DNA of 21,000 nt, from contig RGVD01000018.1 in NCBI GenBank assembly GCA_010027395.1, positions 1 to 21,000 of the forward strand, written 5' to 3'. Both the position numbers and the translations under genes were made by a program. This stretch comes from Bacteroidota bacterium (GTDB taxonomy: Bacteria > Bacteroidota > Bacteroidia > UKL13-3). The notes beneath the pieces were generated by a model that was given only the letters and a program-made list of their open reading frames with translations, ran no database searches and was not told the origin of the DNA. Positions within the stretch are counted from its first letter, which is position 1. Each line of letters opens with the position of its first letter. Of the stretch, positions 7,340-15,601 are shown piece after piece.

Positions 7340-8116
7340 ATGAATTTCAGGCATATCTATTTAGCTATTATTCTATTTGTTTTTTCATGCTATGCACAAG
7401 CACAAGGAAATAAGAAAGAAAGAAAATATTCTTTAAGCAATAAAATTGCAGATATAAACATTGGATATAATTATCAGGTGCCTTCGGCCGACTTGATTAA
7501 TCGTTTTGGTAATTTCAATTCAATTTATATCGGAGCATCTCTGAAAACACGAAGCCAGTGGTTTATGTCGATAGAGGCCAATTACATGTTTGGAAGTGAA
7601 ATTAAAGAAGTAAACATATTAAACAATGTAAGCAACAGCAGCGGTGTGATAAACGATATGAGTGGAAATCCCGGAAAATATTCTGTTGGAATGCGAGGTT
7701 ATGGCTTTTATGGCCGAATTGGCCGAATTTTTCCTATTTCTAGATATAACAAAAATGGTGGATTCCTAGCTATGGCTGGTGCAGGATATATGTTCCATTG
7801 GATAAACTTCAATATACCTCAAGATAATATTCCTCAAATTGGCCCCGATTACCAAAAAGGTTATGATAGGTTATCTGCAGGACTGGCTTACAATCTTTTT
7901 GCTGGATATATGTTTCATTCACAAAACAGACTCTTGAATTTTTATGCAGGTGTTGATCTCACTAATGCATATACTCAAAGTGTGAGGGGTTACAACTTTG
8001 ATGAGATGAAAAAGGATGAAGCAAATAGATTTGACCAAATTATTTCCTTGCGCTTTGGCTGGCTTATTCCAATATACCTAAACACAAAAGATGAAAATGA
8101 ATTCGAATATAAATAA
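7340..8116 (+). CDS. Predicted outer-membrane beta-barrel protein upstream of waaA
   Basis: A 258-residue protein with a signal peptide (hydrophobic ~6-17, then CYAQAQG with cleavage near residue 21). The mature part has repeated alternating aromatic/glycine strands such as FMSIEANYMFGS, SVGMRGYGFYGRIGRIF, LAMAGAGYMFHWINF, LAYNLFAGYMF, NFYAGVDL and ISLRFGWLIPIY, a pattern fitting a small 8-10 strand outer-membrane barrel. I do not recognise a named family. Its 3' end overlaps waaA by 26 bases, so it is co-transcribed with and probably translationally tied to the Kdo transferase. That hints at a role near LPS or envelope assembly, but this is inference from position. Confidence 0.72.
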   Translation: MNFRHIYLAIILFVFSCYAQAQGNKKERKYSLSNKIADINIGYNYQVPSADLINRFGNFNSIYIGASLKTRSQWFMSIEANYMFGSEIKEVNILNNVSNSSGVINDMSGNPGKYSVGMRGYGFYGRIGRIFPISRYNKNGGFLAMAGAGYMFHWINFNIPQDNIPQIGPDYQKGYDRLSAGLAYNLFAGYMFHSQNRLLNFYAGVDLTNAYTQSVRGYNFDEMKKDEANRFDQIISLRFGWLIPIYLNTKDENEFEYK

Positions 8117-9371
8117 ATTCTTATTCTACTCAGGATTTCTTGTTTATACCATAAGTCTTTACGCTTACAGATTAGCTTTATTTATTGCTTCACCATTTAA
8201 TCTTAGAGCAAAAAAAATGTTAGAAGGTAGATTAAATCTTTGGCAAAACATTGAGCAAAAACTAAGCACACTTCATGATAATACTATTTGGTTTCATGTA
8301 TCCTCATTGGGCGAATATGAGCAAGCAAGGCCTGTGATGGAAGCTATAAGATTAAATCATCTTGAATACAAAATAGTTTGTACTTTTTTTTCACCTTCTG
8401 GTTACGACATTTTAAAAAACGATAAGGCATCAGATTGTATTTTCTATTTACCATTCGACAGCCATTCAAATGCAAAAAGATTAATTAAAATTGTTAATCC
8501 TAAAATGGCTTTTTGGGTAAAATACGATCTTTGGCACTTCTATCTTCAAGAACTGCATAACAAGAAAATTCCCATCTACCTATTATCAGCATCATTTAGA
8601 AACAATCAACCCTATTTTAATTGGTATGGTGTTTTTTTAAAATCTATTCTTCAAAAATTGACCTTAATATTTTCACAAAATAACGAGACAAAACTACTTT
8701 TAAATAGTATTGGGATAAGCAGTATTGTAACAAAAGACACAAGGTTTGACAGGGTATATAGAAATGTTCAACAACTGCATGAAATGCCTGCCATTTCTGC
8801 ATTTAAAGGAAATAGTCTATTGTTAGTTGCAGGTAGCTCTTATCATATTGAAGAAAAAATTTTAGCAGATTTTTTTGCAGCTAATACACATAATTGTAAA
8901 CTGATTATAGCCCCACATTTTGTGGATGAAAAACGAATTACAGAAATTGAAAGTACTTTTCATAATCAATATATTAGGTGGAGTGAATATGAATTAATTG
9001 GAGAAGATCAAGATAAAAAAATACTAATTATTGATTGCATTGGTATCTTATCCAAAATATATAGGTATGCTGATTTTGCATTTATCGGAGGTGGGTTCAA
9101 GCATGGTGGCTTGCACAATATATTAGAAGCGGCTTGTTTTGGTGTACCCACCTTGTTTGGACCAGAGATAAAAAAGTTTCCTGAAGCTGCAGCGTTGATA
9201 AAAGTTGGAGGATCTAAACTTGTTAGAGATAGCAATGATTTTTCAGATCAACTTCAATATTGGATAAAAAACGCTGATGAAAGAAAACAGGTTGGCAAAC
9301 AGGCAGCTAATTTTATTAGTGATAATTTGGGTGCTACAGAACTTGTTATGAAACATGTTTTTGCCAAATAG
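8091..9371 (+). CDS. waaA: 3-deoxy-D-manno-octulosonate (Kdo) transferase
   Basis: A 426-residue GT-B glycosyltransferase of usual WaaA/KdtA length that moves Kdo from CMP-Kdo onto lipid A precursor at the inner membrane. The N-terminal hydrophobic segment (~11-34) is the membrane anchor. HVSSLGEYEQARPV carries the catalytic-base glutamate (E75), followed by FFSPSGYD, AFWVKYDLWHFYL, SASFR, DTRFDRV and the donor-site stretch FIGGGFKHGGLHNILEAACF with GVPTLFGPE. The start could be ATG 8091 or ATG 8097; either way it overlaps the upstream gene by 20-26 bases, and no later start would keep the N-terminal anchor. Lipid A glycosylation is expected in this Gram-negative host. Confidence 0.95.
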   Translation: MKMNSNINKFLFYSGFLVYTISLYAYRLALFIASPFNLRAKKMLEGRLNLWQNIEQKLSTLHDNTIWFHVSSLGEYEQARPVMEAIRLNHLEYKIVCTFFSPSGYDILKNDKASDCIFYLPFDSHSNAKRLIKIVNPKMAFWVKYDLWHFYLQELHNKKIPIYLLSASFRNNQPYFNWYGVFLKSILQKLTLIFSQNNETKLLLNSIGISSIVTKDTRFDRVYRNVQQLHEMPAISAFKGNSLLLVAGSSYHIEEKILADFFAANTHNCKLIIAPHFVDEKRITEIESTFHNQYIRWSEYELIGEDQDKKILIIDCIGILSKIYRYADFAFIGGGFKHGGLHNILEAACFGVPTLFGPEIKKFPEAAALIKVGGSKLVRDSNDFSDQLQYWIKNADERKQVGKQAANFISDNLGATELVMKHVFAK

Positions 9372-9399
9372 TGTAAATCTGCTTGAAAACAAATAACAC

Positions 9400-9425
9400 T
9401 TGATTGCATTTTTTTATTAAGTTTG
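9400..9425 (+). promoter_or_regulatory. Possible Bacteroidota-type promoter for the small membrane-protein pair
   Basis: TAAGTTTG at 9418-9425 matches the phylum -7 consensus TAnnTTTG exactly and sits 19 bases before the start codon at 9445. The best upstream TTG (9400-9402) is only 15 bases away, shorter than usual, so the -33 half is doubtful. Confidence 0.4.
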
Positions 9426-9444
9426 TTTTGTAAATAATTCTATT

Positions 9445-9840
9445 ATGAGAAAAAGAGTTCTTTCTGTAATGGCAGGTGTGGTGGCAGGCTTTATAACCGT
9501 TAGTATTGGTGATGCCATAACTCAACAATTATATCCTGCAAATGGATTAAACTATCAAGACAAAGAAGCACTAAAAAACTTCATCTCAAAGCTTCCAACT
9601 ATCTGCTTTTTTATTATGCTTAGCTTTTGGTGCTTATCTTCATTCATTGGTGGTTTTGTTGCAGGTAAGGTGAATAAAGAATCTTGGATGCGTTCTTCTG
9701 TTTTAACAGGTCTTATACTATTAGCCGCATCTGTGGGCAATATGGTAATGATTCCATACCACCCCATTTGGATGATGGTTTCATGTATTATTCTATATAT
9801 ACCTTTAGCTTATTTGGGGGGTAAATTGACAAACAAATGA
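9445..9840 (+). CDS. Small four-helix membrane protein, unknown function
   Basis: A 131-residue, strongly hydrophobic protein with about four membrane segments: ~4-24 (VLSVMAGVVAGFITVSIGDA), ~50-74 (ICFFIMLSFWCLSSFIGGFVAG), ~84-103 (VLTGLILLAASVGNMVM) and ~107-126 (PIWMMVSCIILYIPLAYLGG). Glycines within helices (GxxxG-like spacing in FIGGFVAG) suggest tight packing. I do not recognise a named family. Its stop overlaps the next start by four bases (ATGA at 9837-9840), so the two proteins are translationally coupled and may work together. Confidence 0.75.
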   Translation: MRKRVLSVMAGVVAGFITVSIGDAITQQLYPANGLNYQDKEALKNFISKLPTICFFIMLSFWCLSSFIGGFVAGKVNKESWMRSSVLTGLILLAASVGNMVMIPYHPIWMMVSCIILYIPLAYLGGKLTNK

Positions 9841-10355
9841 GACGACATATTATAAAATATAGTTTAATAGCGGCAGGCTGTAATGCTTTGTGGATGCTTT
9901 TATATGTGGCAACATTCGGCATTTTTGCCTTGCATTGGGGTGAAGCTTTTCGTGTGGCGATTCTTATCTGCACATTCTCATTTTTTACTTATTTGTGCAT
10001 TAAGTCTTATAGACAAACCAACCCAAATTCTGAAATAAGCATGAAGGAGGCAATGAAATTAGGAATCCTAATCACCTTTTTTGCTACCACTTTATATGCG
10101 GTGCTTTGGGCAATTATTAATTATTATTTTATCCCTGACTTTGCAGATCGATTTGCCGACCATTTAATTGAATACAACAGGTATCTTGGAAAAAGCCCCG
10201 AAACCATGAGAAAAAAAATTATTGAAATGGATGAATATAGGGTAAATTATAAAAAACCATTAGTAAATATCATATACAGTTTTACTGAAATATTGCCCAT
10301 AGGCATCATTCTTTCTGTGATTAATGCTTTTGTTTTGAAGAATAAAAAGAGTTAA
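9837..10355 (+). CDS. DUF4199-family membrane protein
   Basis: A 172-residue integral membrane protein. Predicted segments are at ~7-28, ~36-54, ~73-97 and ~145-167. Between the third and fourth lies a polar loop with FADHLIEYNRYLGKSPETMRKKIIEMDEY. The layout, with SMKEAMKLGILITFFATTLYAVLW followed by a long charged helix, matches what I know of DUF4199, a Bacteroidota-restricted family of unknown function. It begins inside the stop codon of the previous gene. No recognisable hairpin terminator follows before the convergent FTCD gene. Confidence 0.75.
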   Translation: MRRHIIKYSLIAAGCNALWMLLYVATFGIFALHWGEAFRVAILICTFSFFTYLCIKSYRQTNPNSEISMKEAMKLGILITFFATTLYAVLWAIINYYFIPDFADRFADHLIEYNRYLGKSPETMRKKIIEMDEYRVNYKKPLVNIIYSFTEILPIGIILSVINAFVLKNKKS

Positions 10356-10418
10356 CATTCATCCATTATTTGAAAACTATCTTCAGCCCCTACTTAAAAA
10401 ACAAAGGGAACTTATTCA

Positions 10419-12110
10419 CTAGTAAATCGCTGCTTCTACTTTAGCCAATAAGGCATCTGCTTTATGATGATTTTGTGCAAGCAAAGTTTTTGCATCTGCA
10501 ATCATTTTATCTGCCCAAGCTTTGTCTTTTAAACCTTTTGCATTTACCAATACATTGAAATAAGCACCACGAACAGCAGTCTTCACACACAATACCCCCA
10601 CACCTGCGTCCGTCACACTGTTTTGATTTCCTTTTTCAATCATTACTCCTAACATGTCGAGAGATTCATAGCTAGTTTGCATTACTTTATAAGGAACCAA
10701 ACAAGCATATTTAGTAGCGTTTTCGATGGCTTCGGTGCGCGCTTGCTTTTCAGAATCATTGCTTTTAGGTAAGCCAAAAGCATTCATAATTTCATTGAAG
10801 GCTCTTGTATCTTCATCTACACTTTTAAGCAAAGTGTCTTTTATTTGTTGACCTTTTTCGGCCCATTGGCTAAATTCGCTTATTTGATCTTCCCAACCTC
10901 TTTTGCTAGCAGATAGGTTGGCTACCATCGTACCTAACGCAACACCTAAACTACCCACATAAGCACTAATACTTCCACCTCCTGGTGCAGGGCTCTCACT
11001 TGCTGTTTCGTCAGCAAATGCACGAAGGTTCATGCCTATCAATTTTTCATTAGCGGCATTACGTAATTTATATTCAATAATTTTCTTATCAGCATCAAAT
11101 GGTGCAAGTTCATCCAATCCAAGCGACTTAACTGCAATATGAATCAATTCTTGCTCACTCACTCCCACACTGCGTTTTTGTTTTTGCAAAAAATACCTTC
11201 CTGCCTCAAGCATCGCTTCCAAAGGAATAAGACCTACCAATTCACTACCAGTAACTCGAATGCCGCGTTTGTCGGCACTTTTGCAAACCTCATAAAACGC
11301 TTGATGCACCGATGTGATTTTGTAATTGGTTAAGTTCATGCTTATCTGCGCCACATTATATTCTTCAATAAACCAACCAATGGCTTTACAGGCTTTTAAA
11401 GTTCCTGGAATGCGCACATCATTTCCTTCTGCGTCCTTTATAACTTTTCCTGTGACAGGATTTCCTTCTCGTTTAACCCGACCTGCTTCTCGCACATCAA
11501 AGGCAATTGAGTTTGCCAACCGAACCGATTTTGTATTAAGGTTAACATTGTATGCAATCAAGAAATCCCTTGCACCTATAACGGTTGCACCGCTTTTGGC
11601 AGGAAAAACACTTGGTCCAAAATCTGGTTTCCATTCAGTTAGTTTAATTTTATCGAAAAAACCTTCATACTCTCCACCACGAATGATAGATAAATTACTG
11701 CGCTCTTTATTGGGTTGGGCATATTCGTATAAGTAAGTTGGAATTTGCAATTCTTCACCCACTCTTTTGGCCAATTTGGTAGCATAAGCAGCCGTTTCTT
11801 CCATTGTTATTCCGCTTACTGGTATAAGAGGGCAAACATCGGTAGCACCCATGCGAGGATGCTCGCCTTTATGCTTGCTCATGTCAATAACTTCACTGGC
11901 TTTTTTAATAGCTAAAAAGGCTGCCTCTATTACTGCTTGTGGCGAGCCTACAAAAGTTACTACCGTGCGGTTGGTGGCTTTACCAGGATCATCATCTAAT
12001 AGTTTTACACCGTCAACACTTTCGATTTCATCAGTAATTTGTTTAATGATATTCATATCGCGGCCTTCGCTGAAATTAGGCACACATTCTATAATAGCTT
12101 CTTGGTTCAT
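10419..12110 (-). CDS. ftcD: Bifunctional glutamate formimidoyltransferase / formimidoyltetrahydrofolate cyclodeaminase
   Basis: A 563-residue fused enzyme, close to the animal FTCD length. I take the ATG at 12110 (MNQEAIIECVPNFSEGRDM), since the in-frame extension to 12167 runs through a terminator hairpin. The N-terminal transferase domains (~1-330) include VPNFSEGR and HKGEHPRMGATDVCPLIPV, whose HPRMGA histidine (H84) is the expected catalytic base. The cyclodeaminase domain (~357-563) has SESPAPGGGSISAYVGSLG and SVDEDTRAF. Together they move the formimino group from formiminoglutamate to tetrahydrofolate and release ammonia, giving 5,10-methenyl-THF: the last step of one histidine degradation route. 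No hut genes are adjacent here. Confidence 0.93.
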   Translation of the reverse strand: MNQEAIIECVPNFSEGRDMNIIKQITDEIESVDGVKLLDDDPGKATNRTVVTFVGSPQAVIEAAFLAIKKASEVIDMSKHKGEHPRMGATDVCPLIPVSGITMEETAAYATKLAKRVGEELQIPTYLYEYAQPNKERSNLSIIRGGEYEGFFDKIKLTEWKPDFGPSVFPAKSGATVIGARDFLIAYNVNLNTKSVRLANSIAFDVREAGRVKREGNPVTGKVIKDAEGNDVRIPGTLKACKAIGWFIEEYNVAQISMNLTNYKITSVHQAFYEVCKSADKRGIRVTGSELVGLIPLEAMLEAGRYFLQKQKRSVGVSEQELIHIAVKSLGLDELAPFDADKKIIEYKLRNAANEKLIGMNLRAFADETASESPAPGGGSISAYVGSLGVALGTMVANLSASKRGWEDQISEFSQWAEKGQQIKDTLLKSVDEDTRAFNEIMNAFGLPKSNDSEKQARTEAIENATKYACLVPYKVMQTSYESLDMLGVMIEKGNQNSVTDAGVGVLCVKTAVRGAYFNVLVNAKGLKDKAWADKMIADAKTLLAQNHHKADALLAKVEAAIY

Positions 12111-12127
12111 GTTTAAAATTTTGTTTT

Positions 12128-12155
12128 CAAAAATAATAAAAAAAACAATGCCCAA
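12128..12155 (-). promoter_or_regulatory. Possible promoter of ftcD overlapping a hairpin
   Basis: On the minus strand, TTG (12155-12153), 17 bases, then TATTTTTG (12135-12128) fits the Bacteroidota TTG-N17-23-TAnnTTTG pattern and lies 17 bases before the ftcD start. It overlaps the T-tract of a terminator-like hairpin, so the match may be a by-product of that T-run. Confidence 0.35.
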
Positions 12156-12177
12156 TAACTGTAGCATCGGGCATTGT
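12138..12177 (-). terminator. Terminator-like hairpin just upstream of ftcD
   Basis: ACAATGCCC (12145-12153) pairs with GGGCATTGT (12169-12177). On the minus strand the stem is followed by eight T. It is 136 bases past the DUF721 stop and only 28 bases before the ftcD start. It either ends the recF-DUF721 transcript or acts as an attenuator in an ftcD leader. Confidence 0.7.
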
Positions 12178-12250
12178 AAATTATCTTTTTAATAGCCTAG
12201 TTTAGCTTGGTCATTTTGATTGTTTTAATATCACTGTTCGGTTATATTAT

Positions 12251-12268
12251 AGTGAAACAATTTTCACT
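12251..12268. repeat. Small hairpin in the DUF721-ftcD spacer
   Basis: AGTGAAA (12251-12257) and TTTCACT (12262-12268) form a 7-bp stem with a four-base loop. It is the second structured element in the 135-base leader/spacer ahead of the ftcD hairpin. No T-tract follows, so it is not a terminator by itself. Confidence 0.4.
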
Positions 12269-12312
12269 TTAAGTAATAAGATTATTTTTAAAGATTTTTG
12301 AAATGCAATACA

Positions 12313-12603
12313 TTATTTTACCATCACATCCTTTATCAATTCAAATCCCACCTCTGTATTAACAATGGAAATGATTTTGGCTTTTGAGTAATGCAATTCC
12401 TGTCTTAAGGCTGCCGAGTCGATATACAAAAATAAATTGTTATTGTGGATATAAATTTTACTGGTATTTTTTGCAATCATCTCACCCACAAGTTCACTCC
12501 ATTTAGCTATAATATTTGCCTCAGCTAACTTTCCTTTGATGTGCTTTGCATCTAAAAAGTCACCTATAACATCCTTTAATGAATTTCCGTCAGTGTTGCG
12601 CAT
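12313..12603 (-). CDS. DUF721 (DciA-like) protein
   Basis: A 96-residue protein fitting the short Bacteroidota DUF721 family: an N-terminal helix (SLKDVIGDFLDAKHIKGKL), then IIAKWSELVGEMIAKNTSKIY, NNNLFLYIDSAALRQELHY and KAKIISIVNTEVG. The WxxxVG and LRQELxxxKxxIixxiN patterns are hallmarks of this family, whose better-known relative DciA helps load replicative helicase DnaB in bacteria without DnaC. The gene starts 37 bases after recF on the same strand, a pairing common in this phylum and consistent with a DNA-replication role. The function in Bacteroidota is inferred. Confidence 0.87.
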   Translation of the reverse strand: MRNTDGNSLKDVIGDFLDAKHIKGKLAEANIIAKWSELVGEMIAKNTSKIYIHNNNLFLYIDSAALRQELHYSKAKIISIVNTEVGFELIKDVMVK

Positions 12604-12640
12604 AGTTTGGTTGCAATAGTAATATTAAAACGAAAATAAA

Positions 12641-13741
12641 TTAATAAATACCCTTCTCAATATTTAAATAAGCTACATCTACCTGATTCATATTGTCGAA
12701 TACATTTTTAAGCCTGCTTTCGTGGGTATCTGTAATAAATATCTGACCAAAATTTTTTTCTGATATCATGGTCATAAGAGTATTAAGTCTATGTTCATCT
12801 AACTTCTCAAAAATATCATCCAAAAGCAACAATGGTGTTTTTGAACTTGATTGTTTTAAATAGTCGAATTGAGCAAGTTTTAATGCAATGATGTACGATT
12901 TTTGTTGACCTTGTGAGCCAAATTTCTTAATGGGATAATTGTCAATATGAAATACCAAATCATCTTTGTGTATACCTACATGGGTGCGCATTGAGCGTAA
13001 GTCATCTTGTTCACTTATTTTAAGATTGGCAAGGTAACCTATATCCATATCTATATTAGATTCATAGATAATTTCTACTTCCTCATTTAAGTTTGAAATG
13101 ATTTTATAATGTTTTTTAAAAATAGGTGTAAAAGATTTCAAGAAAGTATCTCTTTTCTCCAGTATATAACTTCCGCTGCTACTTAACATTTGGTTATATG
13201 TTTCAAGTAACTTTTCGTCAAAATATCTGAATTCAAAAAAGTTTTTTAAAAGTTTATTCCTTTGATCTAATGTTCGGTTATAAACCAACAAATGATTAAG
13301 ATAATTTTTATCCAGTTGCGAAATAAAACCATCTAAAAATTTCCTTCGTTCTTCGCTGCCTTCATTAATTAAATAAATATCGTTAGGAGTAATAATGGTC
13401 AATGGAATTTGGCCAATATGCTCACTTAATTTTGAATATTCATTATTGTTTATTTGAATTGATTTTTTCTTACCATTTTGTACATTTATTCTAATGGTTT
13501 CATCAATTTTATCTTGAATAAAAGTTCCTTCAACTACAAAAAAAGATTCATTGTGTTTTATATTTTGGTGGTCTTGCTGATTAAAATAACTTTTGGTTAA
13601 GGCTAGGTAGTATATGGCGTCTAAAATATTTGTTTTGCCAACTCCATTTGGACCAAAAATACAATTTACTTGTGTACTAAAATCAAAATTAGCTTGGGTG
13701 TAATTCTTAAATTGTAAGAGTTTGAGTTTGGCCAAATACAT
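12641..13741 (-). CDS. recF: DNA replication and repair protein RecF
   Basis: A 366-residue SMC-like ATPase of normal RecF length. Walker A is FGPNGVGKTN (residues 29-38), the ABC-type signature is FGSQGQQKS (274-282), and Walker B with its acidic follow-up is PLLLLDDIFEKLDEHR (303-318), then FITDTH. The start MYLAKLKLLQFKNY matches the conserved RecF N-terminus. It binds gapped DNA and helps load RecA with RecO and RecR. It is first of a pair with DUF721 and is transcribed away from pdhA across a 130-base divergent region. Confidence 0.96.
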   Translation of the reverse strand: MYLAKLKLLQFKNYTQANFDFSTQVNCIFGPNGVGKTNILDAIYYLALTKSYFNQQDHQNIKHNESFFVVEGTFIQDKIDETIRINVQNGKKKSIQINNNEYSKLSEHIGQIPLTIITPNDIYLINEGSEERRKFLDGFISQLDKNYLNHLLVYNRTLDQRNKLLKNFFEFRYFDEKLLETYNQMLSSSGSYILEKRDTFLKSFTPIFKKHYKIISNLNEEVEIIYESNIDMDIGYLANLKISEQDDLRSMRTHVGIHKDDLVFHIDNYPIKKFGSQGQQKSYIIALKLAQFDYLKQSSSKTPLLLLDDIFEKLDEHRLNTLMTMISEKNFGQIFITDTHESRLKNVFDNMNQVDVAYLNIEKGIY

Positions 13742-13827
13742 GCCTGCAAATTAAAAAATACAAAAGGACTAATTTATTATTTTATTCTTCTTACTGATTT
13801 TCAGTAGTTTCATTATTTTGTTTTGCC

Positions 13828-13857
13828 TTTGACATGAAAATAATTTTCTTATTTTTG
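13828..13857 (+). promoter_or_regulatory. Bacteroidota-type promoter of pdhA
   Basis: TTTG (13828-13831), 18 bases, then TATTTTTG (13850-13857) is an exact match to the known TTTG-N17-23-TAnnTTTG consensus. The start codon is 14 bases further on, implying a leader of about ten bases. Confidence 0.6.
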
Positions 13858-13871
13858 CGCTTCTTAAAAAG

Positions 13872-14861
13872 ATGGCAACATTCACAAAAGAACAATACAT
13901 GACTTGGTTTGAGCAAATGATGCTCATGCGCAGATTTGAAGAAAAATCAGCACAATTGTATGGACAGCAAAAAATTAAAGGATTCTGTCACTTATACATT
14001 GGGCAAGAAGCGGTAGTAGCGGGAACAATGAGTGCAATTACCAAGGAAGATAAACTTATTACCGCTTATCGTGATCATGCTCATGCTCTAGCTTGTGGCA
14101 TACCAGCACGTGAGGTGATGGCTGAATTGTATGGTAAAGCAACAGGATGTTCTAAAGGCAAGGGAGGAAGTATGCACATGTTTAGTAAAGAGCATAACTT
14201 CTTTGGTGGACATGGTATTGTAGGTGGACAAATCCCCTTAGGCGCAGGTATTGCCTTTGCAGACATGTATAGAGGCGGCAAGCAAGTTACAGTATGTTAT
14301 ATGGGTGATGGTGCTGTGCGTCAAGGTGCGCTTCATGAGGCTTTTAACATGGCAATGATATGGAAGCTACCTGTTATTTTTATTTGCGAAAACAATGGCT
14401 ATGCCATGGGAACCTCTGTAAAAAGAACTACCAATGTGATGGATATTTCGAAAATTGGTTTGGCTTACGAAATGCCTTCTAAAGAGGTGGATGGTATGAA
14501 TTGCGAATTTGTTCATGTAGCTATTTCAGAAGCAGTGGATAGAGCCAGAAAAGGTGATGGACCTACGTTTTTAGAAATAAAAACATACAGATACAGAGGT
14601 CACAGTATGAGCGACCCTGCAAAATACAGAACTAAAGAAGAGGTTGAAGAATACAAACAACAAGATCCTATTGAACAGGTAAGAAAGTCGATTCTGGATA
14701 ATAACTATGCTACCCAAGCTGATTTGGATGCAATTGAAGAGAAAATTGCGGCAGTCATTAATGACTCAGTTGAGTTTAGTGAAAACTCACCTTGGCCAGA
14801 TGCTTCAGAATTATACACAGATGTTTACATGGAACCTAATTATCCTTTTATAAACGAATAA
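13872..14861 (+). CDS. pdhA: Pyruvate dehydrogenase E1 component, alpha subunit
   Basis: A 329-residue thiamine-diphosphate enzyme subunit. The ThDP motif runs from GDGAVRQGALHEAFNMA (GDG at 145-147) to ENN (173-175), the usual ~30-residue spacing. Other marks are GFCHLYIGQEAV, ITAYRDHAHALACG, GGSMHMFSKEHNFFGGHGIVG and the active-site loop YRYRGHSMSDPAKYR. It decarboxylates pyruvate and, with an E1-beta subunit, acetylates the lipoyl arm of E2. The beta subunit and E2 are not nearby; in this phylum alpha and beta are often separate. A branched-chain 2-oxoacid E1 is possible, but the short N-terminus and loop sequence favour PDH. A promoter match lies just upstream. Confidence 0.93.
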   Translation: MATFTKEQYMTWFEQMMLMRRFEEKSAQLYGQQKIKGFCHLYIGQEAVVAGTMSAITKEDKLITAYRDHAHALACGIPAREVMAELYGKATGCSKGKGGSMHMFSKEHNFFGGHGIVGGQIPLGAGIAFADMYRGGKQVTVCYMGDGAVRQGALHEAFNMAMIWKLPVIFICENNGYAMGTSVKRTTNVMDISKIGLAYEMPSKEVDGMNCEFVHVAISEAVDRARKGDGPTFLEIKTYRYRGHSMSDPAKYRTKEEVEEYKQQDPIEQVRKSILDNNYATQADLDAIEEKIAAVINDSVEFSENSPWPDASELYTDVYMEPNYPFINE

Positions 14862-14883
14862 TATACTAACAACATAATACAAA

Positions 14884-15582
14884 ATGGAGCATAAAGAAAC
14901 AGAAAACTCGGGTTTAGAAATAGACAAAACCATAATTGAAACCACCGGAAAAATTGAAGCTTTTTACGAGCAAAACAAAAAAAATATAAACATAGCTTTG
15001 ATCGCTATAATTGCGGTTGTTGGTGGATACTTTGCATTTAAAATATGGTATCTTGAGCCAAAAGAAAAAGAAGCTCAAACTGCTGTATTTAACGCCCAAA
15101 TTTGGTTTGAAAAAGATTCTTTTGATTTGGCTTTAAATGGTCAAGGTGAAAAACTAGGTTTCTTGGCCATCATAGATGAGTTCGGGATGACAAAAACAGC
15201 TAATTTAGCGCACTATTATGCAGGTATATCTTACCTAAGAAAAGGTGATTTTGCCAATGCCATTGCTCAATTGGAAGATTTTAGTACCTCAAACGTTCTT
15301 GTAGGCCCTTTAGCTGAAGGTGCTTTAGGTGATGCTTATGTAGAAAGTGGCGATTTAGACAAAGGCGTTAAACACTATACAAAAGCAGCAAACATGACCA
15401 AAAGTAAGTTAACTTCCCCTTTGTATTTGAAAAAAGCAGGATTGGTTTATGAAGAACAAAAAGAGTTTGGTAATGCATTGGATGTTTATGAAAAAATAAA
15501 AGCAGATTATTTGGATGCAACCGAAGCTCAAGATATTGATAAATATATTTCAAGAGCAAAGGCTGCTAAAGAAAATAGCTAA
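14884..15582 (+). CDS. Membrane-anchored TPR protein (YfgM-like)
   Basis: A 232-residue protein with a short acidic N-terminus, one membrane helix at ~36-55 (NIALIAIIAVVGGYFAFKIW), and a C-terminal helical domain of tetratricopeptide-like repeats. Recognisable units include LAHYYAGISYLRKGDFANAIAQLE, EGALGDAYVESGDLDKGVKHY and PLYLKKAGLVYEEQKEFGNALDVYEKI. The layout matches YfgM-like proteins, whose E. coli member meets the Sec translocon and periplasmic chaperones. In Bacteroidota the role is undefined. It lies 22 bases after pdhA, so it is probably co-transcribed, and a terminator follows its stop. Any functional tie to PDH is unclear. Confidence 0.83.
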   Translation: MEHKETENSGLEIDKTIIETTGKIEAFYEQNKKNINIALIAIIAVVGGYFAFKIWYLEPKEKEAQTAVFNAQIWFEKDSFDLALNGQGEKLGFLAIIDEFGMTKTANLAHYYAGISYLRKGDFANAIAQLEDFSTSNVLVGPLAEGALGDAYVESGDLDKGVKHYTKAANMTKSKLTSPLYLKKAGLVYEEQKEFGNALDVYEKIKADYLDATEAQDIDKYISRAKAAKENS

Positions 15583-15601
15583 AAAAATACCATTGATTTT
15601 G

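Noticed and set aside
11326..11736. 136-codon plus-strand frame opposite ftcD
   Set aside because: It is antisense to conserved FTCD sequence and has no start context or family resemblance.
12111..12167. N-terminal extension of FTCD to the ATG at 12167
   Set aside because: The added residues cross a terminator hairpin and T-run, and the family starts at the IIECVPNFSEGR segment.
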